This document shows, piece after piece, positions 47,422 through 61,428 of a stretch of DNA of 64,000 nucleotides (position 1 is the stretch's first letter; each line of letters opens with the position of its first letter). The translations under genes and the position numbers were made by a program. The DNA comes from Cryptomeria japonica (lineage: Eukaryota; Streptophyta; Pinopsida; Cupressales; Cupressaceae): the NCBI RefSeq assembly GCF_030272615.1, contig NC_081413.1:185762115-185826114 (forward strand), given 5' to 3'. A model generated the notes under the pieces. That model searched no databases and was not told the origin of the DNA. It saw nothing but the letters and a program-made list of their open reading frames with translations.

Positions 47422-49003
47422 ACTAAAATATGAGTTGAATAAAAATTAGGCTTGTGCACTAGTGAAGGCTATTAAATCTTTTAGGAGTTATCTAATGGGA
47501 GCAACAGTGGTTGCATATGTGCCTAATGCAGTAGTAAAGGATATCTTCACACAACAAGAGGTGTTGGGAAGAAGATGTAGGTGGATCAATAGGATCCAAG
47601 AGTATAACATTGATATCCAAATCACCAAATTGGTGAGAGGATATGGATTAGCTAAGTTAATGGCTCAGAGCAATCTAGATGCTAATCAGATAAATGTTTT
47701 AGAAGAAGAACATAGAGCTTATCTCTATGATATGGATGGTTGTGAGTGGTATGATAATATAATATACTACTTGCAGAAGATGAAGTGTCTTGAAGATATG
47801 AGTGATAACAAAAAGAGGAAATTGAAGTTATATGCTATAAAGTATGCTACTATTAATGGAAAGATTTGGTGGAGAAACAGTGATGGTGTCATGTTAAAAT
47901 GTGTTGACCAAGATCAAGCTCATAAATTGTTGACAGAAATGGATAGTGGAGGCTGTGGAGGACATTATATGGCCCAAACAACTGCACATAAGATATTGAG
48001 GGCTAGGTTTTGGTGGCCAACAATTTTTAACGATGCACATCAGTTAGTCAGAAAGTGTGATCCATGCCAAAGGTTTTCTAGGAAATTGAAGTTTTCAGGG
48101 AATCTGTCATTAAACCCAGTAGATGTGAAGGCTCCTTTTCAGTAGTGGGACATAGATTTTAATGGAAAAATAGCATGTAAATATAGTGGTGGTTATTCTT
48201 GGATTTTGGTGGCCACTAATTACTTTACAAAGTGGGTAGAGGCTATTCCAACTAGGAGAGCAACTAGTAAGGTTGTCATTGATTTTCTTACAGACAACAT
48301 TTTGACAAGATTTGGATGTCCTAAAAAGATAGTGTTTGATAATGCAATGAGTTTAAGATTAGAAGAATATACTAATTTCTACAATAAATATGGCATTCAG
48401 ATATCTTACTCATCACCTTACCACCCACAAGGAAATGGACAAGTAGAATCAAGAAACAAGAGCTTGATGAAGATTATAAAAAGAGTCTTAGAGAATAACA
48501 AGAAGGCTTGTGACTCAAAGTTGAAACTTACAGTTTGGGAAGATAGGGGAACAGTGAAGAAAGTAATAGGATGTTCTCCTTTTGACTTGGTTTATGGGAT
48601 ACATGCAAGGTTTCCCCAAAACAATCTGATGGAAATGTATAAGTTTGTCCAAATTTATGATAATGACATAGATGATGATATGCAATTGAGGATTGAAGCA
48701 TTGATAGAACTAGATGAGATTAGAAGGGAAGGTCATGCTAAAAATACAAAGTTACAGATGTAGGTGAAGAACTTATATGACAAAAGAGCAACTGCAAGAA
48801 AGTTTCAAGTGGATGATTTGGTTCTGATGTGGAATGTCAAATTAGAAGATAAAGGAAAACATGGCAAATTTGATGCCATTTGGCTTGGTCCATATATGAT
48901 TCAGAGAAAATGGGGAGAAGATTCATATTTTCTCCAAGAGATAACTGGTGATACTCTTTAATTGTATGTTCATGGACAATTCTTGAAGCCCTACTTTTCT
49001 TAA
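47422..49003 (+). pseudogene. Ty3/gypsy RNase H end and integrase (G1, part 2)
   Basis: The frame resumes LKYELNKN, a TAG, ACALVKAIKSFRSYLM, VVAYVPNAVVKDIF and QEYNIDIQITKLVRGYGLAK, the RNase H end. The zinc-binding part is GGCGGHYMAQTTAHKI with CDPC; the core has WDIDF, VFDNA and NGQVES with D, D and E in place; the C-terminal part has KWGEDSYFLQEITGD and LKPYFS before TAA 49001-49003. All of it is in one frame with four stops: the TAG near 47450, TAG after PFQ, TAG after LQM and TAA at 48959, each one transition from Gln or another sense codon. No frameshift is seen. Confidence 0.88.
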
Positions 49004-50769
49004 ATTAGTTGTTTTCCATGAGCATTAGGTTAGGTCTTGTAAATAGTAGAGTAGTTTTCCTTTCGGTTTGAGTTTCTTTGTCCGGGTAGCTTCATGTTTT
49101 TGTCTGCTCTACAAATAGTTTTCTCCACTTGAGATTCTGAATTCTCGCTTCATACCAGTGAAATGAAAGTCCCCAACCAGAGCCACAGATAGTCCTACAA
49201 AATGACCTACGAAAAATTTGATGTTCCTATGAAGGATTTGGTATTTTTCAATTATTTTTTCTCTTTGTTATAGCCCTCAAGCTTAGGGTTTATGGTTTAT
49301 GCATTTTGATTAAGTCATGTTGTTTTAACCTTTTAAACTTCTTCTAATTCCATGTTACTTTATTCAATTAGGTTTGAGGGAATTTTATCGTCGAAGGGGT
49401 GATGTTTTTTTTCCCCTAGGTATTGAGCATCTATTTCCCAAATTCAATAACCACTATCTTCAAAATTATTGTGTCAATCTTATGCAAGAATCCTAGTGCA
49501 ACACTAAGAGCCATGTAACCTTGATAATGCAGAAGAACAATGGAAGCAAATTGGATCAACAAAGGGGGTTTTAATGCTTTAATGTCTATATTTTGTTGAT
49601 TTAATTGAATTTTATTGCCATTTATAGTCTTGTTAGTGAGATTCAAGTTCTAGTGTTTAACTTGGTTAATCTAGCTTTATTGTGCCTGAATTTCCATAGA
49701 AACGCTTCCAACTACACACTTGTAAGAAATTCATCAAATTGTAGTCTTGTTTACCACATACTTAGATTGCTCAGCATTTACTTCAATCTAGAGAATGTAA
49801 ATATTGGCAACTTAATGCAATAGAAAAAATTCAAAAACTACACTTTGATCATGGATTTATGTCTTCACTATAATGTAGAAAGCAAGACTTTGTTATGCAG
49901 TGGTGTGCCTTAAGTGATATTCTAATATGAAATGTCTCAATATTTCTTGAATAAATCTACTTATCACTCCTAAATATAACTCCTTATATCTCCAAAAACT
50001 AACAATTCACCAAGCATTTACATCACAAGGTTGTTATATGTTCCAAAGAATCAAAGATACACAAATATGATAGCAAGCAAATCTTAACTATGCAAGGAAT
50101 TCAACATTAAGCACCATTTAACATTCTTTCATTTCATCTTCACGCCTCTCACAAGTCTATAAGGCATCATCAATTCACAAGGGCTTCAACAACAACAAAT
50201 AACATGCTTATGGAAATGATAATATATCTCCACATTCTCTTACACAACTTGAAATGGTTAGAATTTAATGGCATTCTCATATGTAAACCTTGATAATTAG
50301 CACAAATCTTCCACATGCCTTCATACAACCTCCATCTATCTACACACTCCCACTTTTTTCATGGCACTATACAATGAAGAAAAAAAACAATCCTCTCTAA
50401 TTAGTTTGCATGATAGAGATCTTACCTACCACTTTATGTCATCCTTATTAATTGAGACTTTCAAATAAATGTATCCTCAACTAGAATTTAATTCTCAAAA
50501 TCTCCATTTGTTTCATAGAAAACATATAAAACACCTGCTCTAATACCATAGTGATGGAAAAACTATATGATATATTGATTGACTGCAACAACATTTACAT
50601 AGCGATTAGGAGACACAATTAATGAAACTGACACTAACACAATTGCATAATCACTGTAGTGTAATAATTGTGATAATTATCCAAACAATGTAATAACAAT
50701 ATAATTACACTAACAATATACTCTTCATTTTTTGACTATGTATCTCTATATTTTGAAAGTGTTAGAGAT
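49004..50769 (+). other. G1 3' region, probably including part of its 3' LTR
   Basis: Non-coding. CGAAGGGGTGATGTT at 49392-49406 looks like a polypurine tract followed by a TG start at 49400, which could open the G1 3' LTR, cut short by element D at 50770. With no second copy in the window this stays a guess. Confidence 0.35.
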
Positions 50770-51979
50770 TATTGGAGTTTGTTGATAGCATGAGCTTGTA
50801 CGATTTTCATTGATGTCAAACCTAGTTACTAGATGGATGTTGGTTTAGATATTCTTTGTCAGTCCTAGTTATCCAGATGGATGTTGGTCCAGATATGATT
50901 TTGGTGTTGGTTGTGTCATCCTATATTCAATGTGGTCCAGAATGATTTTGGTGTGCTCTAGATATATTGCTAATTGTTTTGCAGTTTAGTGGATCATATT
51001 CTTTTCATCCGGATATGTGTTCAAACATGTGTTCAGATGTTAATTTGGGTCTCACCATGGCGTGTAGAGATTCACATGGAATATTTTACATCGTAAGTGG
51101 TTATGTGGTTAATTGATTGATTATTTCCAATCATAACATTTTTTAACATGTTTGGAGTATGTGTTAGCATGTGCAGATAGTTGGATCAATCGTGGAAGGA
51201 TGTATTGTGATATGTTTTGGCTCGCTCTTTCTCCTAAAGTAGATCAGTCTAAGTATTTTAGGTCTAAATGGCTTATTTTGTACAATATTACTTGTTCTAT
51301 CTTGGCAAACCCTTAATTAGGATTTCAATGTTGTATCTAATATTTAAGATGTATGGATGGATGAATTGTGTGGATGAGAAGTTAATTGTGTGATAAGTGT
51401 ATGCAACTGATTTACAAATAGATTTGAGTTTGTGGTGATGTGAAAGACAATTTGAGAAGAGCTTTGAAGGTGATATATTCTACAAGACAGTGTGTTGTGA
51501 CAATGAAGATTGTCAGAGATGTTTGCAATGATGTTGGTCACTTGATCTAATTGTTCAACAAAAATTTCAAGTTTAGGAGAATCTTTCTCAATTTCAATTC
51601 AGCTATTTCATTCATTGTTGATTGGCAGTGAGTCCTTTGGTAGAAGTTTGTATCTTGTCCTAAAGAAGTGATCTTCAGCTATGCAAGTCCTCTTTGTATC
51701 TTGCCTAAGGTTGTGCACCTTAGTTTTGCAAGTCCTTCAAGTGTTGGTGCTTCTAGGTAGTAAGCCCAAAATATTTTAAACATTATTATTCATATTGTGA
51801 TTAGATTCTCACTATGGTTTTTCCTTGTTTGGATTCTCCATGTAAAATTGGTGTTCATGTGTTGATGGTTCATGCTTATGTGCTAATGATTAATGTGTAA
51901 GTTAATGTTGTTTATTAATAACTGATTTTGAAGTTCTAGATAGATTCACCCCCCTCTCAATCCTATCATATTTTCAACA
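50770..51979 (+). repeat. 5' LTR of element D
   Basis: 1,210 bp, starting TATTGGAGTTTG (TGTTGG in the 3' copy at 63436) and ending TTCAACA. It has the CCCCCTCTCAA block near its end. Confidence 0.88.
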
Positions 51980-51981
51980 AT

Positions 51982-51993
51982 TTGTATCAAAGG
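51982..51993 (+). promoter_or_regulatory. Primer-binding site of element D
   Basis: TTGTATCAAAGG at the expected place; three mismatches from TGGTATCAGAGC. Confidence 0.65.
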
Positions 51994-52038
51994 AAGCTTC
52001 CTCTTCAAAAAGCTTAACTGCTTGAGGTAGATCTAGAG

Positions 52039-53036
52039 ATGGTGCACAAACTTCATGTTAAAGCTCTAATGTTTAATGGAATACAATTTAATTATTTCAA
52101 GGAAAGAATGGAGTCTTACTTGGAAGAATTACATAATGGAATTTGGGAGATTATTTAGATAGGTTATCAACGCCTTCCAAATGGACCATCAACTCTAGAT
52201 GAAATTAAGACTCACGAGACAAATGAAAAAGCTAAACAATTCTTATCAGTTGTCTTAGTGATAAAGTATTTGGTAAGGTTAAAGGAATGAAAGATGCTAA
52301 AGTAATATAGAATAATTTCTATTATGCATATGAAGGTGATCTGAAGATTCAGGAAGTAAGACTTTTGAACCTAAAGCATAAATTTGAAGGTTTTAGAATG
52401 GTTGACAATGAAAGTGTTCAGAGCTACATACATAGAGTGAACGATACAACACAAGCTATCCAAGTTGTTGGTGGAATGCTATAAGAAAGTGATTTCATTA
52501 GAAAGATCTTGTTTACATTGAACAAACCCTACAAACCAAATAAGTGTTCTATTTAATAATGTCATGATCTGAACAACTACACAATTGATCAACTTATCAG
52601 AATATTGTCTGCCTATAAAATTTGAGAGATGGAAGATATAAAATCCTACCGAAGAGAAGTTTCATTTAATGTGTGAAGGATATTAGGAGATGAACTAGAA
52701 ACAAGTGAGAACCTAGATGAGATTGAAGCAAAATTTGTGAGAAGACTGAAGAGAGGAACTAAAAAGTACAAAGGTAAGTTTCTCTTGAAATGCTTTAATT
52801 GTGGAAGAATTTGTCATTATGCTTCTAAATATATATACAAAAAAGACTATAGAAAATCTAATGGTGATGAAAAGAAAAGTAGATATAGAAGAAATGATTT
52901 TAAGAATTTAAGGATAGATGAAAGAGATAAAGGGAAAAATATTTTTTTCTCTATGGAGGCACATTCATCTAAGAAAAATGTTGAAGACTCAAATGAAGAA
53001 TCTTTATTCCTGGCTATAGAGAAGAAGTATTAGGAA
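52039..53036 (+). pseudogene. Gag of copia D
   Basis: ATG 52039 opens MVHKLHVKALMFNG and NYFKERMESYLEEL, the usual N-terminal copia Gag, unlike A and B. After a frameshift near 52245 it continues KIQEVRLLNLKHKFEGFRM, ESVQSYIHRVND and, near the end, KCFNCGRICHYASKY, a single zinc knuckle whose last Cys is Tyr. Several stops. Confidence 0.82.
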
Positions 53037-54190
53037 TAATCTGGAAGACCAAAGTAGAAGACTGCATTGCATGCTAAAGTTGAACCAAGATCATGGATCA
53101 TTGATTCTAAATGCTTGAATCACATGACCAGAGACAAAGACAACTTTATTACTCTAAAAATGTATGATGGTGGATCAGTGAAATTTGCAAGAGGAGAAGC
53201 TACACCAATTTATGGAATAGGAAGTATCTTGATTGATCGTAAGTATAAAAATGATGGTGTTTATTATGTGGAAGGTTTGAGACATATTTTGTTGACTGTT
53301 AGTCAAATGTACAAAAGAAGTTATGAAGTTGTGTTCACAGATACTGGATGCATGATCAAAAAAGGTAAAATCAGAAAGTTGGTAGCAGAATCAATTAAGA
53401 CAAGTAGAAATGATTACTATATAAAGGACAAAAGTAGACATAGATGTTATCTGAGTTAGAGAAATGAATGCTAGTTATGACATAGGAGGATGGGACATGT
53501 TAACTTTGATAACATGATAAAGATTAGTAACTTTAAGGCAGTGAGAGATTTATCAAATATTATCAAGCCTATTAACACTGTGTGCAGGGAATGTCAGTTG
53601 GGAAAGCAAACAAGGAAAATTTTCAAGAACAAGAATTGTTCTATGTCATATTCATTTAAGATAATTCATATAGACTTGTGTGGTCATACAAGGACAAGCA
53701 AACTTAATGGTGAAAGGTATTTTATGTTACTCATTGATGATTATTCTAGAATGACACGTGTTACATTTTTTAGAGAAAAATCTCAATCTTTTGAAAGATT
53801 TAAAGTTTTCAAGTCAATGGTAGAAAATCAAGTTGATTCTAGGATCATGTGTTTGAGATTTGATAGAGGTGGAGAATTCACTTCAAATGAATTAGACAAT
53901 TTTTGTGAGAAATATGGTATTAGGAGACATATTTCTGCTTTGAGAACTCCTCAGCAAAATGATTTGGTAAAAAGGAAGAATAGAAATATTATTGAGATGG
54001 CTAGGAGTATGATGAAAGATGCTAACTTGGCTAATGTGTACTAGAAAGAAGTTGTGCATACTACTATTTACATTCTTAACAGGGTTTAGATAAGAATAAA
54101 TCATACTAAGACACCTTATGAGTGTGGTATGGAAGACCACCTATTGTGAAATATTTTAGAATCTTTAGGAGTAAGTGTTTTATTAGAGAT
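53037..54190 (+). pseudogene. Protease and integrase of copia D
   Basis: Protease: SWIIDSKCLNHMTRDK, where copia proteases have DSGC, so the active-site Gly is Lys. It continues VYYVEGLRHILLTVSQ. Integrase: HRRMGHVNFDNM with CRECQLGK (zinc binding), IHIDLCGHTRTSKL and LRFDRGGEFTSNEL (both Asp), then NDLVKRKNR where the catalytic Glu of the usual VERKNR is Lys. Stops at expected Trp codons (TAG, TAG, TGA before the HRR motif; TAG after NVY) and one at an expected Gln. Confidence 0.88.
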
Positions 54191-54918
54191 TAAACAAGAT
54201 GGTGGAGAGAAAAAATGTGAAAGTATGTGAGGTATGGGATCAGATTGCCCCTAAACTTGTTCAAGAGACTAAATTTGAGATTATTCTTGTTGTTGTAAAA
54301 GAAAAGACAGATCTGAAAGGAATAAATGAAGAAAAATAAGATGAAACAAAAGAATATAAAGAAGAACCAAATAAAGTAATCAAGACCCCAAAATATGTGC
54401 AGAGGAATCATTCAGAAGATCAAATAATCAAAGACAAGAACAAAGGAGTTCAAACAAGAAGAAGTGTTATGGAGGTAAATGAGAATACTAATTATTTTTT
54501 TCTTTCACTCTTTGAACTTAAATCATATGAAGAAGCAAGAAAAGAACAAAGTTGAGTTAAAGCAATGGAAGAAAAATTCAATTTGATACAAAAGAATCAG
54601 ACTTGGGAGCTAGTACCTAGACCGGTGGATAAAAATGTGATAGGAACCAAGTGGGTGTTCTAGAGCAAACTGAATGAACAAGGACAAGTCACAAGAAAAA
54701 AGGCAAGATTTGTATGTAAAAGCTATTCTCAGGTTGAAGGTATTGATTTTGAAGACTTTTGCCCCAATTGCTAGGATGGAAGCTATTAGAATGTTTCTTT
54801 CTTTTTTTCCCTATAAGAATTTTATAGTATATCAAATGGATGTTAAGTCAACATTTTTTAATGGAGAACTGGAAGAAGTATATATTGAACAATCAAGTGG
54901 ATTTAGATTGTCAGATGA
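54191..54918 (+). pseudogene. Copia D RT, N-terminal part
   Basis: After a damaged linker: VKAMEEKFNLIQKNQTWELV, GTKWVF, a TAG (expected Trp), SKLNEQGQ, then in another frame EAIRMFLSFFPYKNF, YQMDVKSTFFNGELEEVYIE and GFRLSDD, where insertion F interrupts. The RT resumes at 62083. Confidence 0.82.
54914..54918. repeat. Target-site duplication of F (left copy), GATGA
   Basis: GATGA at 54914-54918 recurs at 62077-62081, next to TGTA and TACA ends. Confidence 0.75.
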
Positions 54919-56302
54919 TGTAGCACCACTAATAAAACCTATGGAAATCTACAACAAGACACCTAAAAGAGTGGAATAATTTTTTTTTGTTTACTAACTT
55001 AGTTTACATTGTTTGGGTTAATGCTCTGAAGTGCTAAATTTGTTTAATGGTTTCGGCTCAAGTTAATTGCTCATTTAAAAATTGACTTATTATACTCATA
55101 ACACAAGCAAATTAGTGTTAACAAGTTTCTCATTGGCTCCCTAGGGCATTGGAATGACTACTAATATTAACATCATTGCGTACATGTTTATCACTTAATA
55201 ATTGCCATCATGAAGTAATGATTTGTTAAGCACATCTAAGCATCTATATAAGTCACCTTACTATTACCATAGCTATCAATGCACACAAGCAACTAACCAA
55301 TATAGAAACCCCACACAAGACATTCTATTAATGCTTCCCTCTACACTTTTAGTGCATACAACTAACTACAATACTCAAAACACTACCAACTCAACATGAG
55401 ACACACTACACAACCATTGCACCTTCTATTAGCCAATGCATTATTAAAATTAGCTGCACAACTACTTGCATAATGCACCCTATATGTTGGAAACCTCCTT
55501 AATGCATGATGCTACATAATCCATCTCCTACATGAACATGAATACAAGAAAATGCATGGGCATGATACCTATGTATAAATTCCTCTGACTCAAACATTAG
55601 TGACAAAAAAAGACTTATATGCAACCAATCATGATCCAAAACATAATACATGCACCCTAAAACCTTATACCATACACCACCATGAAGAGATATGAGCTAC
55701 TATAAGTGAAATGACTACAACTATACTATTTTCCGCACTTTAATGCAACACTTAAGAGTCATTCTACCATACTTAATCACTATCATACACATGCAATCAT
55801 ACTAATGCAACTACATATTCGAGGACATCTACTAAGTATTATTAATTTTATTGCAGCGGTCATAATATTAAGTTTGTGCTCACTAGAAACACTAGGTATG
55901 TCAAGTTATTAGGTTTTTATATCAGGTTTTAGCCTTAGGCTGATTTAGTTTCCATGGATCTATATACATCACCATCATGAGTATGCTTTTATGATCTAGT
56001 TTCGTGTTTTCAGCATGGTCTTTCCTTTTATGTCATTGTTCAAGTTCTAATTTTATATTGAGATATGTGTGCTCTTTAGTTGCATCAGAATCATGTAATG
56101 CATTTGTTTGTCCACATTTGTATCATTCAAGTGTCAAGGTGATTCATAGTGTACAAAGTTAAGAATCTTTCAATCATTTTCTTAATCATATTTTACATCA
56201 TTCCATCTAACATAATAGCTTACATGAGTGAATGAGTTGCTGCATTAAAACTAATCTTAACCATAGCATAATGAAGTTTCAAATAACTAACTAAGCTACT
56301 CA

Positions 56303-56305
<3 letters not shown>

Positions 56306-56340
<35 letters not shown>
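56306..56340. repeat. (AT)n microsatellite
   Basis: About 35 bases of alternating A and T inside F. Confidence 0.95.
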
Positions 56341-56343
<3 letters not shown>

Positions 56344-57634
56344 ATGTTTACAATTGGGTTGTTGTTACATTAAGTACAATTGTGAGTACTACTCACTTCT
56401 TTACAATAATCCTAATCTACTACATAATGACAATGTCTCAAATATGAGATTATATGATACAAAAATCTGCTCCAAAGGTTCAAATCAACATGAGAAGGAA
56501 TTCCAAGAACACGCATGAGTAATACACCAACAAGAGGGAAAAACCCCAATGCCAAAAAGCTCCAACCACCCGACCAATGTGGAACCTACTAGGAACCACC
56601 CCTCAAGCTAGGAGATGTCACTAGTTCCCACTCACACACTATCCTAGGTTGACGCTTGACCAAATGACTAAATTCAACACTCCACATACATGTAAACATA
56701 CCACCATACAACAAAAAATATCAATTCCAGAGGCCGGTAAAACATCAAGAAAAATGAAAAAATAACATAGAGGAATTGCATGTACAAGGGAGTGTCATCG
56801 CATGTCGAAACAAGAACAAGACACAAGCCTATTGGCATGTGGAGCCATCTCGACCTTGGGAAAGAGACCATGGGAGATTGAATTACCATCTCCATGGTCT
56901 TCTTATGCTCAACCTAAAAAATCCTCCCTAGGACTAAGTCATGAGGCACTTGTAAATTATTATCTTTTAGATTATCTAACTACCCATACCCATTCATTAT
57001 TTAGTTATCACTTGATTATAGTATGGAAAACTCTCTTACACCTAAGAGGTCTGGACTTCACGCATCTTTACAAGGAACCTCATGATAGCCTATCTCCCAT
57101 GATCCTCGGTAACGTAAACAAGCCCACTCCCTTGACATGGACCCATAAACATCAATACAAGAGGCTCTACAAAAAGATAAGCAAATCTGAAATAAACATC
57201 ATGCCATAACATAACCATGCATAGATGCATAATCAAGAAATTTTTGACATGAACATAGAAATAAAGAGAGCCTCTTGACTAAATAGTGCAAAAACCAAAT
57301 TATAAGACTGCTGCAACTAAACAAAACAGCCCAGCAAGGTCTCCACACTTGTTGTCCAATAAGCAACAGTAATCAAAATTCATCCTCATGGCATGAACCA
57401 TCATGAGGGCACATAAAAACCACAATCCTTGCATTAATAAAAGAACAAATTGAAATTTTAACCAATCAGAATTGCAACAGTAATAAAATGGCCCATGGTA
57501 TGAAACATAACATGACTCATAACATGAAATAATATTTACAAATGAAAAGAAATAAGAGTAATACAGGGCAGCGATTACATAGTTCTCAGCCCACGCTGTA
57601 ACTCTCAGGTTGGGCTCTACTTGACTCATACAAC

Positions 57635-59144
57635 TGTAATTGTGAGGATCTGGTTGTTACAGAAAGGGACAGGGTGAATCAATAATAACAATAAACTACA
57701 AACTTTCACCAATCTGAAAACACTTCTCAAAAATAGTTCATAACTTGTATTGGTAACTACTCAATCAATCACAAGTAAATAAGATTTACCAGAATACTCA
57801 TTCATGTGTTCATCAACATGTAAGCAATGTAAAGATATCAAATCCATGCATAAACAAATCAATCACCATATGAACACTAATATTTTTCACATGGAAAACC
57901 AAATGGAAAAAACCACGGTGGGAATTGGTACCCACAAAATTTGTACTCTTTCATAATGCACCCTAGTAAAGGCCTAGCCTGGTTAGGAGCTTTACAATAA
58001 TACCCGGTTAAGAGAAGACCCTATTAGGAGTCACCCAGTGAAGGGATTTTAACCTCAGCTTTGTTAGGAACTCTACCTTCTTAGGAGTAACCTTGATAAA
58101 GGATTTAAACCCAAATTAATGAGCCATTCGGTTAAGGGATTTACAAGATCAAGCCTGTTAGGACCTACCTGGTTAAGTGATTTTAATACTATTGTAACTA
58201 TTAGGAAACAATAGATAAACGATCTGATCAATGCACTCTCTGCTTGCTAGTATAGATCCATTTCATCTCCAATCCACTTCACACATGTAGACATCTCAAT
58301 CTGGTTTGACACACTCTCCTTCTCTGATCACCAACACACAATCTCTTCTCAAACCTGACCTAAATATACTTTACAGTTAGGTCGGTTACAAAACCCTAAT
58401 AATATTCAAAATACATTGAATTTACATCATAGATCATATCAGATCATTACAGATCATTACAATAAATTTCAAGGCAATTACAACCGTTGAATGATCATAA
58501 CACATCACCGCACATCGATCTGATAAGTTGTCAAACCCTTATCACATTCTGCTAAGCACTTCACTATTTCCCAAGAAATTCTCTCCTTGATTGCACTCAA
58601 ATAGCATCTTATCACTTCACATGGATTCTGACACGTTATCACTAACAAATCAACACGATAAGATTCACTGCCAAACCATAAAACATCATCAGTCGAAGAT
58701 CTTGTCACCGGTTCTCAAATCCTGTACTAAATGAACAATAGTCAATTACAAACATGACTTCCAGTTCTCCAAACATGATGTGGTATTTTTCATACACTCA
58801 TTATAATCTTATAAGCATACATTCCAAACCGCAACACCAAAATCAACATGGATCTCTACCGCAAACATCTCCTTCACTGTTCCTACTTACCAGTTGACTG
58901 TCAACTTAGCAAATATTTCATTACTGGTTAGGCTTAGATAGCTTAGATGACATACCAAACATAAACAAACATGGTTGTCATCAATGACAACACAAATAAA
59001 TGATCATAGATCATCATATCATAATTATATCATCACCAAGAATTCATCAATATATCATCACTAACAGCATCAATATATCATCATACCAACATCATCCTTT
59101 ATTGGTACATCATCATCTCTATCAGTTATGCCAATAAGCCAACA
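57635..59144 (-). mobile_element. Solo LTR S2, related to the LTR of copia A
   Basis: 1,510 bp from TGTAATTGTGAGG to GCCAACA, flanked by ACAAC (57630-57634, 59145-59149). It aligns by eye along its length with the A LTRs, including the TATATTTAG box (plus about 58365-58373) and the GTTAAGGGATTT/TTAGGAG words. No internal region remains. Confidence 0.88.
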
Positions 59145-61387
59145 ACAACAACCATTCAAACACCTAGTTGAATTGATTTAAATTTAGACAATCAATCAAA
59201 GCTCAATACTTATATAGATGTATGCTATAACATAACATAATCAACAAATTCAAGAGGAAGCCAATTACTTTACATTATAGTCTAAGAATTATACATATTT
59301 TTAATGCGGCTTCACTGCCCAACAATCAAATTGGAGCAATAGAGCTCATTATTTCCATCTGGAAAATTTTATCTCTTTCATACTGTCTATGATAAACTGA
59401 AACTAATTTATACTATGTTGCAATGCTGGGAAAAACTTAGTTGAAGTTTGGGTGAGTTTTCCTATTTATCATCGGGGAAGATAATAGAATCGTTGCAAGC
59501 TTAATTATTAAAATATTATATATATATATATATTGTAGGTTTGCTCTATAACGAAACAATGTTGGAGGTTGAATTATCTCAAGATACCAAATTGCATACT
59601 ATTGGAATTTATTTTTGCATATATATCAATAAAATATTTTGTTGCAGGTTAAAATTAATAAAATATAAATTTGCATATAACAGATTGAATTTGCCACATA
59701 ACACAAATTGTTGCAGGTGATTTTTTTTTGGTTTAACGATGCTTATAGCACCACTCCATGATGTGGGTGGTTCTTGCACCACTCCACAACATGGGGAGTG
59801 GGGGGGCAATGCCCAACCCATTTCATGGGCTTAAAAAGAAATACAAACAACCAGCAAAAAAAAAAAAAAAATTAAAACCAAACAGAGGTAAATAAAATTT
59901 GCAGACCCCTGCACTACTGATAGGGGTGCATACAAGTTTATTTACCCTATCAAATTAAAAAGGGAAACAACAAATTTCAACTATAATAACAGTTGAATTC
60001 GAATTCAAGGGGCATTCAATACACAATTGCATTTCACCATTCGAACACAATGAGCAACAATTTATATTTACAAATAATAAAACCCTCAGATTCCCAAATT
60101 TCTTTCCATTAATCCTAAACAGAGAACCCATGATTCAAGAAAGTTTAACAGAAATATATTTCTCCCACAACAATGAAATTACAACCTGCATTAAAATTTG
60201 AAGACAAAGACAAAGAAAGGAACACAAATTTCTGTAAAAATTTAACTTAAGCATGGGAAAGAAAGGGTAAAACAACCCTACCTCTTCCTTTGCAAATGGT
60301 GAGGAAAATTTGGACCAACAATAATTTTCAAATACAAGCTCCAATCTGCCCAGCACTTCAATTTGTCACTCCATCAAAATAGCCAGTCTCTAATGCCCAA
60401 ATTCAAGAAATCCCAATAGAGTAGAAAAAAAATAAAAATGCAGAAGAGTCGAAGGAAATGTATTCACGGGAAGACAAAATAAAAATCCCCCAAATTCCAT
60501 CAAACCCTAGCTAAAATAATAAAATATCTCCATATAATATTCTTTATGAATTTTTAATATTAAGTTTGTTTTTCCATTTATTTCATGGGATTCCAAAATT
60601 AAACTAATAATACCATAATATCATTTCCAATTAAAATTATCATTGAGAATATAATATTGAAATAATAATAAAAAGGTAAATATGTAGAGGGACTTATTTT
60701 AATATCCACCCTCATTATCAAATAATGCCAATAATTAAAACTAATTAAATAATCAAGTCACATACAAGAAATAATAACTGAATCGTCAATAATTTGATAA
60801 ATATTTGGGGTGAAATGATTTAATAATTATTAATCACCACCCGATTTCAAAATCGCTAGATTATGATACTAATTCGAATAAGCGAAAATCAAAATAATAT
60901 TATTTAAATCCCAAAAGCGCAAATAATGAAATAATCAAAGATTATTAGAATATCAAATATCAAACTTTAATAAATCGAAATAAATATTATTAAATAAATC
61001 AAGGTAGATATTATTAAATAAATCTAAATAAAAATTGTTTAATAAATATTATTAAATAAATTATTAATTAATATTTAATGGTCATTGAACATAATTGATC
61101 AATAGACATAGTTAAACAAATTAAATTAACTGACCAAATACACAGCTCACCATACCACATACTCACATATCGTGATGACATGATGAAATGACAGTTCACG
61201 CCAAGACTAACGACAACACTAGCGACCATACTAGACCTAGGGTGTGAGTAGGGAACTAATGACATCTCCGACCATATATTTTCCATTGGGAAGAGGCACA
61301 CTCATACCTATCAAGCTAGGGGAGCTCGCACCCAGTTGCCCAGGAGAAATGAATGCCTTAGTACCTTCAAACCTGCAACCAAAAAAT

Positions 61388-61428
61388 GATACATGTACAT
61401 ACATACATACATATATACATATACATAG
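61388..61428. repeat. (ACAT)n-like microsatellite
   Basis: Short run of TACA/TATA units inside F. Confidence 0.7.

Larger units (their letters stand above)
1800..50769 (+). mobile_element. Ty3/gypsy element G1, the oldest host layer, split by element A
   Basis: G1 is present as two pol pieces (1800-2550 and 47422-49003) that join in the RNase H region when the 45-kb copia element A is removed. It continues to an unresolved 3' part. The 5' half is not in the window because copia element 0 interrupts the RT at 1800. The right limit is only where copia element D begins. No G1 LTR pair can be seen, so this extent is an inference from coding continuity. Confidence 0.7.

Noticed and set aside
57300-57629. 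109-residue open frame with hydrophobic segments on the - strand
   Set aside because: No family resemblance, in non-coding insertion F.
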